49,757 bases of DNA from Actinomycetota bacterium. Lineage in GTDB: Bacteria > Actinomycetota > Acidimicrobiia > IMCC26256 > PALSA-610. Shown one piece after another: positions 33,288 to 41,871 of this stretch. The stretch spans positions 1-49,757 of the forward strand of contig SXJP01000051.1 in NCBI GenBank assembly GCA_005779395.1, written 5' to 3'. A program made the translations under genes and the position numbers. Every line of letters begins with the position of its first letter. The first letter of the stretch is position 1. The notes beneath the pieces are model-generated. The model ran no database searches, was not told where the DNA came from, and worked only from the letters and a program-made list of their open reading frames with translations.

Positions 33288-35519
33288 CTAACCGAATGGC
33301 GTCAACGCTCCATCTTCGCTCATCACATAGAACGACACGACATGGCCGTCGCCTTGCATCCACGATGGAGGAATGAGCGCAGCGAAGCGTGCAGGGTGAC
33401 CTTCGCCCTTCCAGAAAAAGGTCAGCGATGTCGCGGCTACGCGTCCGTCAACGGCCACCACGACAGTTTGGTTTGCCCCGCCGTGGCTTAGGTAGCCCGT
33501 GATAAATGCTGGCAGTTGTCCGTCAACAGTGTGGAACTCCCCGCTGTCGGGGAAGTCGACCGTGACTTGGCCAACACTGAGGTCATTTGTGAATCGCAAG
33601 CTTGTGACCAGATCGCCGATCAGCTCTCCCGACGGACCTGCGCGCAAGATCGCGATGTCGTTGCCACCGTCGGTTCCGGCGGCCGGGCGACGAGCGAGGA
33701 GTTGCTCAAGGTGTCGGCTCACATCAACGGTCGTTAGTCCGTAATCGGGTTGATGGCTGGTTTCGACGATGTGGGAATTTCGGATAAGGCTGCCGAGTTT
33801 CGTGACACTCACACCATCGAAAGTCCATGGGGCGGTAATTTCGGAAAGCTCGGCGATGGTCGGGGCAATATCGACGGATTGGACCGGCCGGTCATCAATG
33901 GCGCCGTGTTTGAATCCAGGACCATGAATAAGTAGTGGCACTCCAAGAATGTCCACAGAACCTGCACTAGTCCATTCCCTGAAGGTTCCTCCCGGATCGA
34001 ACGCTGCACCATGGTCGGCCGTGACAATCACGATCGTGTCATCCCAAGTTCCAAGTTCGACGAGTCGGTCTCGTAGCGCCATCACCAGAGTGTCGACGTA
34101 ACGAACTTGGAGCAGGTGCCGTTGCTTCGCTGAGATAGCAGCACCAGGGTCTGTAGCCCACTCTGCTTCGAATACTCCAAGGATGTGTCTGAAGTTGCCG
34201 GGAACCGCGTACGCGAGACCGTTCTCATCATGTCGAAATGGATGATGTGGCAGCGTCACATGCAACATGCTGAACGATGGGTCAGCGACATCGGCATCCA
34301 TCCGGCCGAGCCAGTCAGCGAATCGTGACGGCTGTAGAGCCTGCTTTGCACCAGATGTTCGCTCAGCGGTGGTTTCGGCCACTGATTTGAGGTCTACCGC
34401 TTGCGGGGCAGATGTACTTGTCGGAGCGACCGTGATCGACGAGTCGGTTAGTTCCTCGTGGACGACATCTTGCATCGCCTCAGTGTCATGCAGTGCGATC
34501 ATCGATCCGAATTCTTTGCCGACGCGCTTTAACAAGGTGGTAAGGGGAGCGGGATTCGATGAACCTTTGTTCGGAGGCGGAGTTACGTCTGTCGGTCCCT
34601 TTTCCTGAGCGTCGCCCGGGGCGTTTGCAGGATTGTCGGGGTCGCATCGCGGCACACCACAAAGGTGTGTCGAGTGCTCTGAGACGTTCAACCGGTAGCC
34701 GTTGCCTAGGAGTCGAAAAACGTTGTCGGGATGGTTCTGAGCAACTGGCGCTAGTTCTTCAGCTGCCGGATATTTGCCTGTGAGGATTGCAGGTACAGCG
34801 TTTACTGTGAGGCTTCCAACAGATGTGGTGTTGCGAAACCAAGTGGATTCTTTTGCGATGCTGGCGAACCCGGGGAAACGTTCAGCATCGACCTTGCCAT
34901 CGGAGTCGAGCAACGTTCGCGTCGGGAGTTCATCGAGTACCAGGAGCACTATGGGTGGGCGTTGAGTAGTCGGCTTACCTGCCTTAATCGGAATCGACAC
35001 GTCTTTGTCTTGTGCTTGAGCGAGCGAATGTGACGGTGACATAAACAGGAAAGTCGCGCCAAACAAGATTGGAGCGAAACCTCCGAACCTGAGCCATTGT
35101 CTGACCCAAGGAAACTTCGCCCTGCTGACGACTAGCAATACCGCGACAGCGATTGACAAAGCCAGTAGCGGGTCAGCTTCGATGCCGGTCGTGAGCCGGA
35201 TGGCGCGCAGCGCGATAATCACGCCTAGCGCTCCTAGGAGTGCATGGTGTAGCGCTCTGCGAACTTTGTTGCCACCGAGCGCTCCGACGAGGAACTCAAG
35301 AAAAGCAGCGAGCAACGGCGGTCCGAGACTGACGAGACCAGCGAACCACCAAATGTCAATTCTGTTGGCTTTGGCTTCGATGAATACGTCTGGGGCACGT
35401 CCGAAGACATCAAGCACAGGCATCGCAATTGCGACTCCGCACAATGCAGCGAGTTCAGCAAAGTTGGCGAAGATGTTGTCTCGCAATTGCGGCTGGTCGG
35501 GCGTGACTTCCGGTTTCAC
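33288..35519 (-). CDS. Membrane alkaline phosphatase-superfamily (sulfatase/LtaS-like) protein, paralogue 1
   Basis: 743 aa, GTG start. Five membrane helices (about residues 22-40, 55-80, 90-108, 116-132, 143-162) precede an extracytoplasmic catalytic domain beginning IVLLVLDELP (metal ligands Asp196/Glu197). Where sulfatases have the modified Cys/Ser of C-x-P-x-R, this protein has Thr238 (SLTVNAVPAILTG), the nucleophile type used by LtaS/phosphoethanolamine transferases. VTADHGAAFDPGG supplies the other metal site. So a phosphotransferase or phosphodiesterase is more likely than a sulfatase. First of three tandem paralogues (next at 35556, 37812), with 30-40 bp between genes. Confidence 0.85.
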   Translation of the reverse strand: MKPEVTPDQPQLRDNIFANFAELAALCGVAIAMPVLDVFGRAPDVFIEAKANRIDIWWFAGLVSLGPPLLAAFLEFLVGALGGNKVRRALHHALLGALGVIIALRAIRLTTGIEADPLLALSIAVAVLLVVSRAKFPWVRQWLRFGGFAPILFGATFLFMSPSHSLAQAQDKDVSIPIKAGKPTTQRPPIVLLVLDELPTRTLLDSDGKVDAERFPGFASIAKESTWFRNTTSVGSLTVNAVPAILTGKYPAAEELAPVAQNHPDNVFRLLGNGYRLNVSEHSTHLCGVPRCDPDNPANAPGDAQEKGPTDVTPPPNKGSSNPAPLTTLLKRVGKEFGSMIALHDTEAMQDVVHEELTDSSITVAPTSTSAPQAVDLKSVAETTAERTSGAKQALQPSRFADWLGRMDADVADPSFSMLHVTLPHHPFRHDENGLAYAVPGNFRHILGVFEAEWATDPGAAISAKQRHLLQVRYVDTLVMALRDRLVELGTWDDTIVIVTADHGAAFDPGGTFREWTSAGSVDILGVPLLIHGPGFKHGAIDDRPVQSVDIAPTIAELSEITAPWTFDGVSVTKLGSLIRNSHIVETSHQPDYGLTTVDVSRHLEQLLARRPAAGTDGGNDIAILRAGPSGELIGDLVTSLRFTNDLSVGQVTVDFPDSGEFHTVDGQLPAFITGYLSHGGANQTVVVAVDGRVAATSLTFFWKGEGHPARFAALIPPSWMQGDGHVVSFYVMSEDGALTPFG

Positions 35520-35555
35520 CTTGGTGAGACTAACGCCGGTCGGAGTGTCGTCTCG

Positions 35556-37775
35556 CTAGTCGAGCGGGGCTAGTTCGTCGTTTTCGGTTAGCAAGTAGAA
35601 CGACACTTCATGGTTGTCGCCGCGCATCCACACTGGCGGGATCAGTGCAACGAAGCGGGCTTCACGGCCAGCGCCGTCGTAAAAAGTGAGGGCGGTTGCG
35701 CCTACGCGACCGTCAGCGACGACAACCACGGTTTGGTTCGCGCCTCCGTTGCTGAGGGTCCCTAGAACAAGCGCAGATACGAAGCCGGTGTCAGACTGCG
35801 AAAAATTGCGATCGGCCGGGAAGTCAATGTCGACGCTTCCAACGTCAGCACGTTCCGCGAACTCAAGTTCATCGATCTTGCGTCCAATCAGTTCGCCCGA
35901 AGGACCCGTTTTCATGATCGCTAAATCGCCGCCACCGTCTGAGTTTGCGCTTGGCAACCGTGCCATAAGTTGCTCTAGGTGCCTGCTGACATCGATTGTC
36001 TTCACTCGGTAATTGAATACATCTGTAGCTTCGGCGATGTACTTAGTTCTAACTTTGTCGCCGAGTTCGGTGAGAGCGATGCCGTCTATGTGCCAGGGTG
36101 ATTTGATACCAGCGACGCTCGCGATAGTCGGAGCAACGTCGACGGTCTGCACCGGTCGGTCATCGATCACTCCAGACTCAAAACCGGGTCCGCGCACGAA
36201 CAATGGAACTCCGACGACACTCACTTGGGACTGCTCGTCGATTTGGCGGAAACTTCCGCCTGGGTCGAAACCAGAGCCGTGATCTGCCGTGACGATGATT
36301 ACAGCCTCATCCCACAGACCCTGTTCTTCTAGCCGTTTTCGCATCGCGGTAATGAGAGTGTCGACGTAACGGACTTGCAATAGATGTCGTTGCTGCGCCG
36401 AAATCGCGGCCCCCGGATCTTCGCGCCACTTACCCATGTAGAAACCAAGTACATGGCGATTGTCGGTGGGTACCTGATATGGCGTGCCTGTTGAATCGAT
36501 GTAGAAGGGGTTGTGAGGCAGCGTCAGGTGTAACACGTTGAATGCGGGGTGACCGGTGTCGCCATCGATATTTTCGAGCCAGTCGGAAAAGCGCGTCGGC
36601 TGAACTGTGGCTACTTGTTCGGCTGTACGGTCAACCGTGGTGTGAGTAATGGAACCTTCGTCTACAGGTTTAGGAGTAGTCGATGTCGTTGCGGGCGCGA
36701 CGGCGAGTTCTTCGTGCTCGACTTCCGGGACGGCTTCGTTGTCGTGCAGTGCGACCATTGTTGCGTATTCGTCCCTCGCTCGCTGTAGCAACGTCGCGAT
36801 CGGAGACGGAGATGATTCCTTGCGCGCTGTTCGGACAACATCTTTGGGGGGTTGCTGTACGAGCGCCTTCGTGGGCTTATTCTCGGGGTTTTTGAAATCG
36901 CATCTTGGGACAGCGCAAAGCTGGGTAGTGAGTTCTGACACGTTGAACCGGTAGGCGTTTCCGAGTAGTCGAAAAATGTTGTCTGGGTGATCCTTAGCTG
37001 TGGCATGAAGTTCCTTAGCTGTTGCGTACTGGCCAGTAAAGACGGCTGGCACGGCATGGACGGTATGGCCCGCGACCGAAGTCGCGTTGCGGAACCAGGT
37101 TGAGTTTTCGGCTAGCGCACCGAATCCTGGGAAGCGTTCTGCATCGATTCCACCGCCAGCATCTAACAGGGACCGGACGGGGAGTTCATCAAGGACTAGC
37201 AGCACTATCGGAGGACGCTTCTTCGGAGTCTCTGCAACAGCGACGGCGGTCGAGGCAACCTTTCCTGCACCTTGTACCAGTGAATGGGCAGGAGAGGAGA
37301 ACAAGAAGACGCTCGCAAACAGGATCGGAGCAAAACTCCCGAACCGCAACCATTGTCGTACGGCTGAGAACCTCGCGTAACCGGTTGCGAGAAGTCCACC
37401 AACGAGGATGGAGGTAGCTAAGAGCGGCAAGCCTTCGAGGTGCGTGCCAAGGCGCAGAGCGCGGACCGTAACGAGACCACCAAGACATGCGACAAGCATG
37501 AGGTGAACTATTTGAGCGATGCGTTTTCCCGCGATAAAGCCGACGATGAGTTCTATGGTGCAGAGCAACGATGGCGGTAACAGCGCAACGAGTATCGCGA
37601 ACCACCAGAGGTCTGTACTACTTGCTCGTGCTTCGGTGAAAACTTCTGGGGACTTCCCGAAAACTTCGAGCACTGGCATAGCAATCGCGAACCCGCATAG
37701 TGCGGCGAGTTCGATGAACACAACGAAAATGTTGTCTCGCTGGCGCGCAGATTCCAATCGCGTAACTGACTTCAC
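35556..37775 (-). CDS. Membrane alkaline phosphatase-superfamily (sulfatase/LtaS-like) protein, paralogue 2
   Basis: 739 aa, GTG start at 37775. Architecture as paralogue 1: five N-terminal helices, IVLLVLDELPVRSLLD, Thr nucleophile in HTVHAVPAVFTG, and VTADHGSGFDPGG. A TTSTTPKPVDEG linker interrupts the catalytic domain, and a C-terminal beta-rich domain (SNGGANQTVVVVADGRVGATALTF) follows. Substrate likely differs from its neighbours because the central linker region (residues about 330-410) is the most diverged part. Confidence 0.85.
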   Translation of the reverse strand: MKSVTRLESARQRDNIFVVFIELAALCGFAIAMPVLEVFGKSPEVFTEARASSTDLWWFAILVALLPPSLLCTIELIVGFIAGKRIAQIVHLMLVACLGGLVTVRALRLGTHLEGLPLLATSILVGGLLATGYARFSAVRQWLRFGSFAPILFASVFLFSSPAHSLVQGAGKVASTAVAVAETPKKRPPIVLLVLDELPVRSLLDAGGGIDAERFPGFGALAENSTWFRNATSVAGHTVHAVPAVFTGQYATAKELHATAKDHPDNIFRLLGNAYRFNVSELTTQLCAVPRCDFKNPENKPTKALVQQPPKDVVRTARKESSPSPIATLLQRARDEYATMVALHDNEAVPEVEHEELAVAPATTSTTPKPVDEGSITHTTVDRTAEQVATVQPTRFSDWLENIDGDTGHPAFNVLHLTLPHNPFYIDSTGTPYQVPTDNRHVLGFYMGKWREDPGAAISAQQRHLLQVRYVDTLITAMRKRLEEQGLWDEAVIIVTADHGSGFDPGGSFRQIDEQSQVSVVGVPLFVRGPGFESGVIDDRPVQTVDVAPTIASVAGIKSPWHIDGIALTELGDKVRTKYIAEATDVFNYRVKTIDVSRHLEQLMARLPSANSDGGGDLAIMKTGPSGELIGRKIDELEFAERADVGSVDIDFPADRNFSQSDTGFVSALVLGTLSNGGANQTVVVVADGRVGATALTFYDGAGREARFVALIPPVWMRGDNHEVSFYLLTENDELAPLD

Positions 37776-37811
37776 CCAGGCGAGCCTAACGCCGCGGCGG
37801 AGTCGGGCTAG

Positions 37812-40055
37812 TTAGCTGAGCGCCAGTAGCGCACCATCGTCGGCGAGCAAGTAGAAGGAAACTTCGTGGCTCTTGGCAGTCATCCACGTTGGTGGAATCA
37901 GCGCTGCGAAGCGCGATGCGTGCCCTGTGCCGTCGTCAAAAGTGAGCGAGGTAGCGCCGATGCGACCATCGACCACGACAACGATTGTCTGGTTCGCTCC
38001 GCCCGTGCTGATATCACCAATAATGAAGGCTGCGACGGTTCCAGTTTCGGTAGGCGAAAAGTTCTTATCGGGTGGAAACTCGACCTCGACGGTCCCCGCA
38101 GGCGAGTCGAGAGCGACCTTGAGGTCTTCGACCCGCTTTCCGATCAACTGACCCGATGGCCCGTTCCTAAGGATTGTGAGGTCGTCGCCACCGTCTGTTC
38201 CTGGGCTCGGTAACCGCGCGAGCAACTGTTGTAGATGACGACTGACATCGACAGTCTTTGTCTCGTAGTACTCGCCGGGCCTGAGCGCTTCGGCTCGATA
38301 CTTGGTCCTAATGAGGTCACCGAGATCGGCAAGGTTGACGCCGTCTACGGGCCAAGGCTGGTCGATGTCAGCTAGTGCTGCAAGCGTTGGTGCGATATCA
38401 ACGCTTTGGACAGGCCGATCATCTGTAACTCCCTGCTCGAATTCGGGCGCATGCACGAAGAGCGGGATGCCTAGGACATCGACCTGCGATTGGTCGTCTA
38501 GTTCGCGAAAACGACCACCAGGATCGAAGCTCGCACCGTGATCCGCCGTGACTATCACGACGGCTTCATCCCATATTCCCTGCGCGACGAGATGTTCCTT
38601 CATGACGGTGATGAGAGTGTCGACGTAGCGGACTTGGAGCAGATGCCGTTGCTTAACCGAGATCACCGCACCTTCGTCTGGGCTCCATCTCGAAGCGGCG
38701 AACCCGACCAACTGTTGCGCGTCGTCAGGCACTCTGTAGTTAGTGCCTTTCGAATCGACATGGAAGGGGCCGTGTGGCATTTGGATGTGGAGCACGTTGA
38801 GTTCGGGGTTCTCGATGTCTCCATCTATTCGATCGAGCCATTCACTGAAACGAGTCGGCTGAACCACAGGTAGAAAATCGAAGCCGCGATCGACGGTCGT
38901 CGGAGTAATGGAACCGCGATCAACTGGACCGGCAATTGTCGTGGTTGTGGGTGCAGTGGTCGCCGGAACGGCTACGAGAGCATCGTGATCGACATCGGGA
39001 GTTGTTTCGATGTTGTGTAGAGCAACCATCTGTCGATATGTATCTGCTGCGGTTTCGAGCAATGTCGACAATGGCGATGGGTTCGATTTCGTGACGCGTG
39101 GCTTAGGCGCATTCGCAACAGGCTTGGGTGTCTCAGCGGTCGCATCGGGAGCGTTTTCAGGATTCTCGATGTCGCAACGTGGCACAGCACAAAGTTGTGT
39201 AGTGAGTTCGGAGACGTTGAATCGGTACGCGTTGCCGAACAGTCGAAAAATACTGTTGGGGTGTTCGCGCGCTATTGGACTGCGTTCCTTGACCGACGGA
39301 TATCGCCCCGTGAAGATTGCTGGTACTGCGTTGACCGTATGGCTTGCCACCGAGGTTGCGTTGCGGAACCAGGTCGAGTCTTCTGAGAGAGATGCGAATC
39401 CGGGGAATCTCTCAGCGTCGATCTTGCCATCTGAATCGAGCAGTGAACGGATAGGAAGTTCGTCGAGCACGAGTAGCACGATCGGCGGTCGGTTCTCTGC
39501 TGTTGCAACCACGGGAATTGCGGTAGACGCCTTCTTGCCTGCACCCTGGGCTATCGAATGCGCCGGAGATGAAAACAAAAAGATGCCAGCAAATAAAAGC
39601 GGAGCAAAACTCCCGTAACGCAGCCACTGACGTATGAGTACAAGCCTGGTGTAGACGACAGCAAGAAGACCGGCGGTTAGAACCGCGAGGGCAAACAGAG
39701 CAATGCCTTCGATGTCGGCTCCGAGGCGTATCGCACGCACGGAGAAAAGCATTCCGAGAAGAGCAACGATGGCGATATGAAGCACTCGAGCGAAACGGTT
39801 CCCTGCGAGCAAAGTAACGATGACTTCTGTTGTCACTAGAAGTAGGGGTGGCAATACAGCGACGACGAATGCGAACCACCAGAGGTCGGCGCTATTCGCC
39901 TTCGCTTCCGTGAATACCTCTGGCGCGCGCCCGAACACGTCGAGCACTGGCATCGCGACAGCAAATCCACAGAGGGTTGCGAGTTCGATGAACGAGATTA
40001 GAGATGCTCGAAGCGTGACGCGCCTTTGCGACTCGCGTGTCGAGGTGCTTGGCAC
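37812..40055 (-). CDS. Membrane alkaline phosphatase-superfamily (sulfatase/LtaS-like) protein, paralogue 3
   Basis: 747 aa. The GTG start overlaps the methyltransferase stop (TAGTG at 40053-40057), so the two are translationally coupled. Same five-helix plus catalytic-domain layout: IVLLVLDELPIRSLLD, Thr nucleophile in HTVNAVPAIFTG, VTADHGASFDPGG, and the C-terminal GGANQTIVVVVDGRIGATSLTF domain. The gene nearest the methyltransferase in the transcript. Function inferred to be phosphoryl- or phosphoglycol-transfer to a surface polymer. Confidence 0.86.
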   Translation of the reverse strand: MPSTSTRESQRRVTLRASLISFIELATLCGFAVAMPVLDVFGRAPEVFTEAKANSADLWWFAFVVAVLPPLLLVTTEVIVTLLAGNRFARVLHIAIVALLGMLFSVRAIRLGADIEGIALFALAVLTAGLLAVVYTRLVLIRQWLRYGSFAPLLFAGIFLFSSPAHSIAQGAGKKASTAIPVVATAENRPPIVLLVLDELPIRSLLDSDGKIDAERFPGFASLSEDSTWFRNATSVASHTVNAVPAIFTGRYPSVKERSPIAREHPNSIFRLFGNAYRFNVSELTTQLCAVPRCDIENPENAPDATAETPKPVANAPKPRVTKSNPSPLSTLLETAADTYRQMVALHNIETTPDVDHDALVAVPATTAPTTTTIAGPVDRGSITPTTVDRGFDFLPVVQPTRFSEWLDRIDGDIENPELNVLHIQMPHGPFHVDSKGTNYRVPDDAQQLVGFAASRWSPDEGAVISVKQRHLLQVRYVDTLITVMKEHLVAQGIWDEAVVIVTADHGASFDPGGRFRELDDQSQVDVLGIPLFVHAPEFEQGVTDDRPVQSVDIAPTLAALADIDQPWPVDGVNLADLGDLIRTKYRAEALRPGEYYETKTVDVSRHLQQLLARLPSPGTDGGDDLTILRNGPSGQLIGKRVEDLKVALDSPAGTVEVEFPPDKNFSPTETGTVAAFIIGDISTGGANQTIVVVVDGRIGATSLTFDDGTGHASRFAALIPPTWMTAKSHEVSFYLLADDGALLALS

Positions 40056-41452
40056 TATTTCGGAACGAGTTCGTACAACTTACGTGGTTGCCCTGGAACT
40101 TCTGCTGTGCGAACGGTGTCGAAATGAATGGCTACGAGTTCTTCGAAACGCTCGCGTGTGTAGTCGGCGAACAGTCCCGCAGGCTTGTTCGCAAGCAACC
40201 TCTGCGACTGCGGGTCGTCGGGGTCGACGAACTCGATTACGAGTCGCGAATCAAAGCCGCGCATCCACTCGACAACCATCGGAAGTGGAACATTGGCGCC
40301 GATTGACAGGTGGTGAATGAGCGCGAGAGCTAGCACAAGATCTGGCTTCATGCGCTGTTGCCATGGCGCGCGTTCTTGGTTTGCCCACCCGATGCCAGGC
40401 GATGGGTCTGTTAGGTCGACAACTAATGGCAACACATTCGGTGGGCCTTCGGCACGCAACCTTCGGTACAGGCGATCGACCGTGAGTTCGTCGAAGTCGC
40501 ATGCGATTACCTGATCGCAATGGGGCGAAACAAGTATTGAATACTCGCCGTCGTTGGCACCAAGATCGAGGATTCGTTTGGGTGTTCCTGTCTTAGCTGC
40601 AACTTCGACGAAGTCGCGTTTCATGGCCGCTGACTCGCTTGTGTAAGTGCAGGTGGTGCGGTAGTCAGACCAGGTTGAGCGGGCCTTGGAAGCGTCGAGT
40701 TTGCTAACAAGTTTGTGGAGCGATTTTGCGGCGGCCTTAGCAAGCTCAATAGTCGCGCCGGACTTCGCGAGGTCCTTTTTCATGGACTCGCTTGACGAGG
40801 TCATCTTGTCTTGCAACGCTGTCTGAAGAACGACGTGTTTGAGAACTCCCTTCTTGAACACTCGCCGACCTCGGAATACCGAACGGGCCTGTGTTGCTGG
40901 AATGCCGTTGAGCTGACCGCGGAGCATCGCCTGGTGGGGCAGACCGAGGTGAGCATGCATTAAGAGAGAAAAGAGTGCTGTCTCACAGAATTGGCGGTAC
41001 CCGTGCCATGGCCCGTCGCCTTTGGCGAAGGAACCGACATCAATAAAAACGGGACGTGTGCCAATGAACTGAGTATTGAACATTGTGCCATCTTTGAGCG
41101 TGAGCCCATCTTCGAGTGCTGCGCTAAGAACTTCGAGTTGCAACAGTGCCGCGTCTCGCAACATGGCGAACGGCCACTCATACGGATAGCTAATCGTGCT
41201 GATTGCTTCGTGTTCTAGAACGCGCTCCCAAGGCGTACCACGCGGCGAGAACGGAGACTCGCCAGCAAATTCCGTCGTCTTGACCAGCTTGCCGGATGCG
41301 GTCAGCGAACCGAAGGCTTTACTGCCACGCAGCAAATCCCAGTCTCTGGCACCACTTTTGGAAAGCCCGCGCAGGATGCGGTCGCCATCACGAAAGACGG
41401 AACTATCGGGATCTCTAAATGATGCCGTTTCGGCTTGAGCGGAGTCGTTCAC
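40055..41452 (-). CDS. Class I SAM-dependent methyltransferase, nodulation-protein-like
   Basis: 465 aa. An N-terminal 270-residue region (PESSVFRDGDRILRGLS-type opening, then YPYEWPFAMLRDAALLQLEVLSAALEDGLTLKDGTMFNTQF and FIDVGSF) is typical of the large methyltransferases found near sulfatase-type genes. The Rossmann part has RILDLGANDGEYSILV (SAM motif I), VIACDFDELTV and LVLALALIHHLSIG. Probably methylates a glycan or glycolipid precursor. Upstream of, and coupled to, the phosphotransferase-like paralogues; 26 bp after the small membrane gene. Confidence 0.85.
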   Translation of the reverse strand: MNDSAQAETASFRDPDSSVFRDGDRILRGLSKSGARDWDLLRGSKAFGSLTASGKLVKTTEFAGESPFSPRGTPWERVLEHEAISTISYPYEWPFAMLRDAALLQLEVLSAALEDGLTLKDGTMFNTQFIGTRPVFIDVGSFAKGDGPWHGYRQFCETALFSLLMHAHLGLPHQAMLRGQLNGIPATQARSVFRGRRVFKKGVLKHVVLQTALQDKMTSSSESMKKDLAKSGATIELAKAAAKSLHKLVSKLDASKARSTWSDYRTTCTYTSESAAMKRDFVEVAAKTGTPKRILDLGANDGEYSILVSPHCDQVIACDFDELTVDRLYRRLRAEGPPNVLPLVVDLTDPSPGIGWANQERAPWQQRMKPDLVLALALIHHLSIGANVPLPMVVEWMRGFDSRLVIEFVDPDDPQSQRLLANKPAGLFADYTRERFEELVAIHFDTVRTAEVPGQPRKLYELVPK

Positions 41453-41478
41453 GGCAGTCGTTGCAGACGGATCGGAGT

Positions 41479-41658
41479 TCAGATTGCTTCGCCATCGGTG
41501 GCGGCATCGGCGGCGGACTCGACCGGCTTGCGGAGTATGAACCCAACGACGCGACGACCGAAGGTCTTGATGACTACTGCGATGCCGGCGACTCCACCGG
41601 CTAACGCTGCGACCAACATGCTGCCGGTTCCTGCGTCAAGGTAGGCGATTACACCCAT
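41479..41658 (-). CDS. 59-aa membrane protein with YLDAGTGS motif
   Basis: Start ATG 41658 with AGGAG seven bases upstream (41663-41667), stop TGA at 41479-41481. The protein opens MGVIAYLDAGTGSMLVAAL, followed by a single helix (VAALAGGVAGIAVVIKTF), a basic RR and a polar tail ending EAI. The YLD-[AP]-GTGS opening followed by one helix and a basic stop is a small-protein type I recall beside sulfatase-like/methyltransferase genes in diverse bacteria (not checked). It is probably a membrane accessory subunit of the enzymes encoded downstream. Confidence 0.8.
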   Translation of the reverse strand: MGVIAYLDAGTGSMLVAALAGGVAGIAVVIKTFGRRVVGFILRKPVESAADAATDGEAI

Positions 41659-41838
41659 GCTTATCTCCTGAGATTGTCGTGGTTCCCTAGTTGCTGAGCT
41701 CTATATTTTCGCACCGACGATGACCAGTACGGCAGGGTCAGATGAACCAACTTAGACGGACAAGCATGCTGTACCACGACTTTCGGGCCGCGCAAAGCGC
41801 CGTTCGGCCCCAAGGATCGGTACGAAATGACGACTAGA

Positions 41839-41858
41839 ACCTGACACGCGTGTCAGGT
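41839..41858. promoter_or_regulatory. Perfect 20-bp palindromic operator (copy 2)
   Basis: Identical to 31376-31395: ACCTGACACGCGTGTCAGGT. It ends 13 bp before the amidohydrolase ATG at 41872. TATGGT at 41858-41863 is a plausible -10 element, so the transcript would begin at or near the ATG (leaderless) and a repressor on the palindrome would block the promoter. Confidence 0.85.
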
Positions 41859-41871
41859 ATGGTAGCGATTT

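Noticed and set aside
33288..40055. Annotating the three tandem proteins as sulfatases
   Set aside because: The C/S-x-P-x-R sulfatase signature is missing in all three; Thr occupies the nucleophile position.
41419..41644. Plus-strand frames of 61-69 aa over the small membrane gene
   Set aside because: The minus strand has a Shine-Dalgarno sequence and a conserved-looking protein; the plus frames have neither.
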